NCBI GenBank assembly: GCA_014378485.1
Contig: JACMNO010000070.1
Coordinates: 1 to 64,000 of the forward strand
Source of the DNA: Bacteroidia bacterium
GTDB taxonomy: Bacteria > Bacteroidota > Bacteroidia > B-17B0 > Aurantibacillaceae
Direction of reading: 5' to 3'
Length of the DNA stretch: 64,000 nucleotides
Positions 62,502-64,000 of the stretch are shown here, piece by piece. Made by a program: the position numbers and the translations under genes. Numbering within the stretch: the first letter of the stretch is position 1; each line of letters starts with the position of its first letter. The notes beneath the pieces were generated by a model. That model ran no database searches. It saw nothing but the letters and a program-made list of their open reading frames with translations, and was not told the origin of the DNA.

Positions 62502-63258
62502 TAAATATTGAAGTTGGATATTGAATATTGGTTAAATATAATGCATGTCCTGAAACCGACATACCCGCCCCTGACCTGTTTTTATTGGCAACGATCGTTT
62601 TAAATTTCTCGAGGTTTATTTTCCCTTTACCAACTTCCAGTAAAGTGCCAACGATGGCGCGCACCATATTTTGCAAAAAGCGGTTAGCCGTTATTTTAAA
62701 TGCATATTGCGTATCATTCAGTTTAGTCCAGTGAGCAAAAGTGACGTTACAGTTATTCGTTTTTGTTTGAGTATTGACCTTACTGAAACTGGTAAAGTCG
62801 GTTACAGATAATAAATGAGCCGCTGCTTCATTCATGGCATCAAAATCCAGATCGCCATAAAACAATAAAGAGCTTTGGGTTAAAAATGGATCTTTAAACG
62901 TATGCAAAAAGTACTCATAGCTTCTGAACTCAGCATCAAACCTGGCACTGGATTCTTCTTTTACCAAATAGATTTTTTTGATAGCAATTTCATAAGGCAG
63001 TACTTTATTCAATTTATAAATATAATTTGTCCCTTCTGAATGCAGATCTGTCTTTTCCGAATCAAAGTGTGCGTAATAATCTTTAGCGTGAACACCGGTA
63101 TCTGTGCGGCCACAGCCAACTACGTCAATCGTGTGGCCAATGATCAGGGATAATTTTTCCTGTAAGATCTGTTGAACTGTATTTGGAGTGTTATCCTGCA
63201 CCTGCCAGCCATTATAGTTGGTTCCATTATAAGCTAACTGTATGAAATAGCGCGGCAT
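62494..63258 (-). CDS. truA: tRNA pseudouridine synthase A (TruA)
   Basis: Converts U38-40 of tRNA anticodon arms to pseudouridine. From ATG 63258 it has 254 residues: RYFIQLAYNGTNYNGWQ at the N-terminus, the catalytic Asp in GCGRTDTGVHA, and FLQNMVRAIVGTLLEVG near the end. A GTG at 63273 would add five residues, but those codons coincide with an exact TATCTTTG promoter box (63270-63263), so the ATG is preferred and the message is probably nearly leaderless. The stop overlaps the ABC exporter start. Confidence 0.93.
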   Translation of the reverse strand: MPRYFIQLAYNGTNYNGWQVQDNTPNTVQQILQEKLSLIIGHTIDVVGCGRTDTGVHAKDYYAHFDSEKTDLHSEGTNYIYKLNKVLPYEIAIKKIYLVKEESSARFDAEFRSYEYFLHTFKDPFLTQSSLLFYGDLDFDAMNEAAAHLLSVTDFTSFSKVNTQTKTNNCNVTFAHWTKLNDTQYAFKITANRFLQNMVRAIVGTLLEVGKGKINLEKFKTIVANKNRSGAGMSVSGHALYLTNIQYPTSIFND

Positions 63259-63262
63259 GGTG

Positions 63263-63270
63263 CAAAGATA
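63263..63270 (-). promoter_or_regulatory. -7 promoter box directly before truA
   Basis: Minus-strand TATCTTTG matches TAnnTTTG exactly and ends 4 bp before the truA ATG, identical to the rpoD -7 box. No TTG 17-23 bp upstream was found. If used, transcription would start at or very near the start codon. Confidence 0.45.
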
Positions 63271-63293
63271 CACATTAGATTTTTCTAATAAAA

Positions 63294-63914
63294 TTAATGA
63301 AACCTAATTTCCAGGTACAATAACTTTTTAGAGCGACGATGCCCTTTTTCAGGTTTTATTCGTTTGCTTTTCGTCCAGAATAACCGATGTTTTGAGACAC
63401 CGATCTTCAATAAATAATTCCCTATCTCAGATTTAACAGAAAGCTCTGTAAATCCTTCTTCCGAATAATAATCAATTAATGAGATTTCCGAGATATGATT
63501 TGTTCCGGTTCTTAAAACAAATGATTGAATTATATTTTTGTACTTGTTTAAAACACTATCTGATAGACCCTCATAATAGATTCTGATAACCGTATCCATT
63601 AATGCAAATGAAATCCCTTTTGGTCCAGTAATAATTATAGAATCCTTAGCTATTCTATTACTATCAACCGCTGTTTTATTTTTAAAGTCAGGATCTGTAA
63701 TGCCCGATGGTTTTATATAATCATTAGAACTGTTTTGCGAACCCCTGATCTTTTTCTTTCTTCCGTTAAAGGCAATCTGCATTCTCTTTTTCAACGGCTT
63801 CATACTAAATTGCTTTCTCACGCAACTTCCTTTAAAACAAATAAAAGGAAATTCATGATGTATAGCACAGGAACCAAACAAACAAACAATTAATATGTAA
63901 ATAGTGATTCGCAA
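63294..63914 (-). CDS. Lipoprotein with a degenerate OmpA-like C-terminal region
   Basis: A 206-residue protein starting at TTG 63914 with a lipoprotein signal (FGSC, Cys16). A basic, low-complexity segment (about 30-75) follows. The C-terminal ~90 residues (EISLIDYYSEEGFTELSVKS, then EIGNYLLKIGVSKHRLFW) match the spacing of the OmpA peptidoglycan-binding motif (IxGHTDxxG...LSxxRAxxVxxYL...GxxxxRL), but the GHTD and Arg ligands are missing. Possibly a non-binding relative; assignment is tentative. It stands upstream of truA, 35 bp away; 63915-64000 shows nothing recognisable. Confidence 0.5.
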   Translation of the reverse strand: MRITIYILIVCLFGSCAIHHEFPFICFKGSCVRKQFSMKPLKKRMQIAFNGRKKKIRGSQNSSNDYIKPSGITDPDFKNKTAVDSNRIAKDSIIITGPKGISFALMDTVIRIYYEGLSDSVLNKYKNIIQSFVLRTGTNHISEISLIDYYSEEGFTELSVKSEIGNYLLKIGVSKHRLFWTKSKRIKPEKGHRRSKKLLYLEIRFH

Positions 63915-64000
63915 TTAATTATAAGATTTAGGAAATAATATTATTATATTATAGATAACACCATACGGTAACAAATATTATAACGTTAAAATATCAGGTT

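Overview
This 64 kb window comes from the chromosome of an AT-rich Bacteroidota bacterium. Several independent signs point there: a complete type IX secretion (T9SS) core locus in the order porP-gldK-gldL-gldM-gldN, secreted proteins with T9SS type A or type B C-terminal sorting domains, a short primary sigma factor without region 1.1, promoters of the TTG-N17-23-TAnnTTTG type, the long form of IspG, and almost no Shine-Dalgarno sequences. I cannot place it below class level from sequence alone; it looks like a non-pathogenic Bacteroidia/Flavobacteriia-type genome. No tRNA, rRNA, CRISPR array, transposase or prophage gene was seen.

Layout. 1-6.6 kb: end of the spc operon and the alpha operon (rplF', rplR, rpsE, rpmD, rplO, secY, infA, rpmJ, rpsM, rpsK, rpsD, rpoA, rplQ), closed by a terminator. 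6.6-12.9 kb: a variable stretch with a DUF1761 membrane protein, an HSL-type esterase, two tandem paralogous GT-C-like membrane proteins, and several long inverted repeats. 12.9-16.8 kb: a tight minus-strand operon of tatA and four exported peptidyl-prolyl isomerases. 16.9-22.3 kb: a secreted GEVED/T9SS protein, then lysC-lysA. 22.5-27.4 kb: a conserved secreted protein, an NTF2-like protein, a carboxypeptidase-regulatory-like protein and a UbiD-family decarboxylase. 27.5-33.7 kb: the T9SS core. 34.0-40.5 kb: a cyclase-family hydrolase, ispG, a TPR protein, a very small T9SS type B cargo, a second PorP/SprF protein and a RecD-like helicase. 40.5-48.1 kb: a phospholipase-D lipoprotein and a UDP-sugar cluster (aminotransferase, Ugd, UDP-glucuronate decarboxylase) followed by a DUF3857-like protein and acylphosphatase. 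48.2-53.3 kb: a MORN/YwqK-like protein, dapF, a membrane protein, an HtrA protease and rpoD. 53.7-64 kb: an OmpA/TSP3 protein, a small basic secreted protein, a phosphodiesterase, a giant T9SS amidase, an ABC exporter, truA and a lipoprotein.

How the parts work together. Much of the window concerns the cell envelope: Sec and Tat export, periplasmic folding (FKBP/cyclophilin) and quality control (HtrA), the T9SS motor/trans-envelope core, T9SS cargos (type A: 16.9 kb and 56.8 kb genes; type B: 37.5 kb gene), outer-membrane partners (two PorP/SprF proteins, OmpA), and peptidoglycan precursor supply (LysC, DapF; LysA drains DAP to lysine).

The most unusual signals are not enzymes. They are (1) families of nested long inverted repeats in intergenic DNA, including a 368-bp MITE-like element with 13-bp terminal inverted repeats and possible 4-bp target duplication; (2) a duplicated 3' gene tail flanking ompA, in which the same DNA encodes a conserved C-terminal peptide on one strand and a terminator-like hairpin on the other, with a compensatory base-pair change; (3) a 15-bp perfect hairpin between gldL and gldM; (4) a mini type B cargo/TPR/SprF-like operon; and (5) a lytic-transglycosylase-like domain lacking its catalytic Glu fused to an amidase. 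I did not find a clear novel defence or metabolic system.
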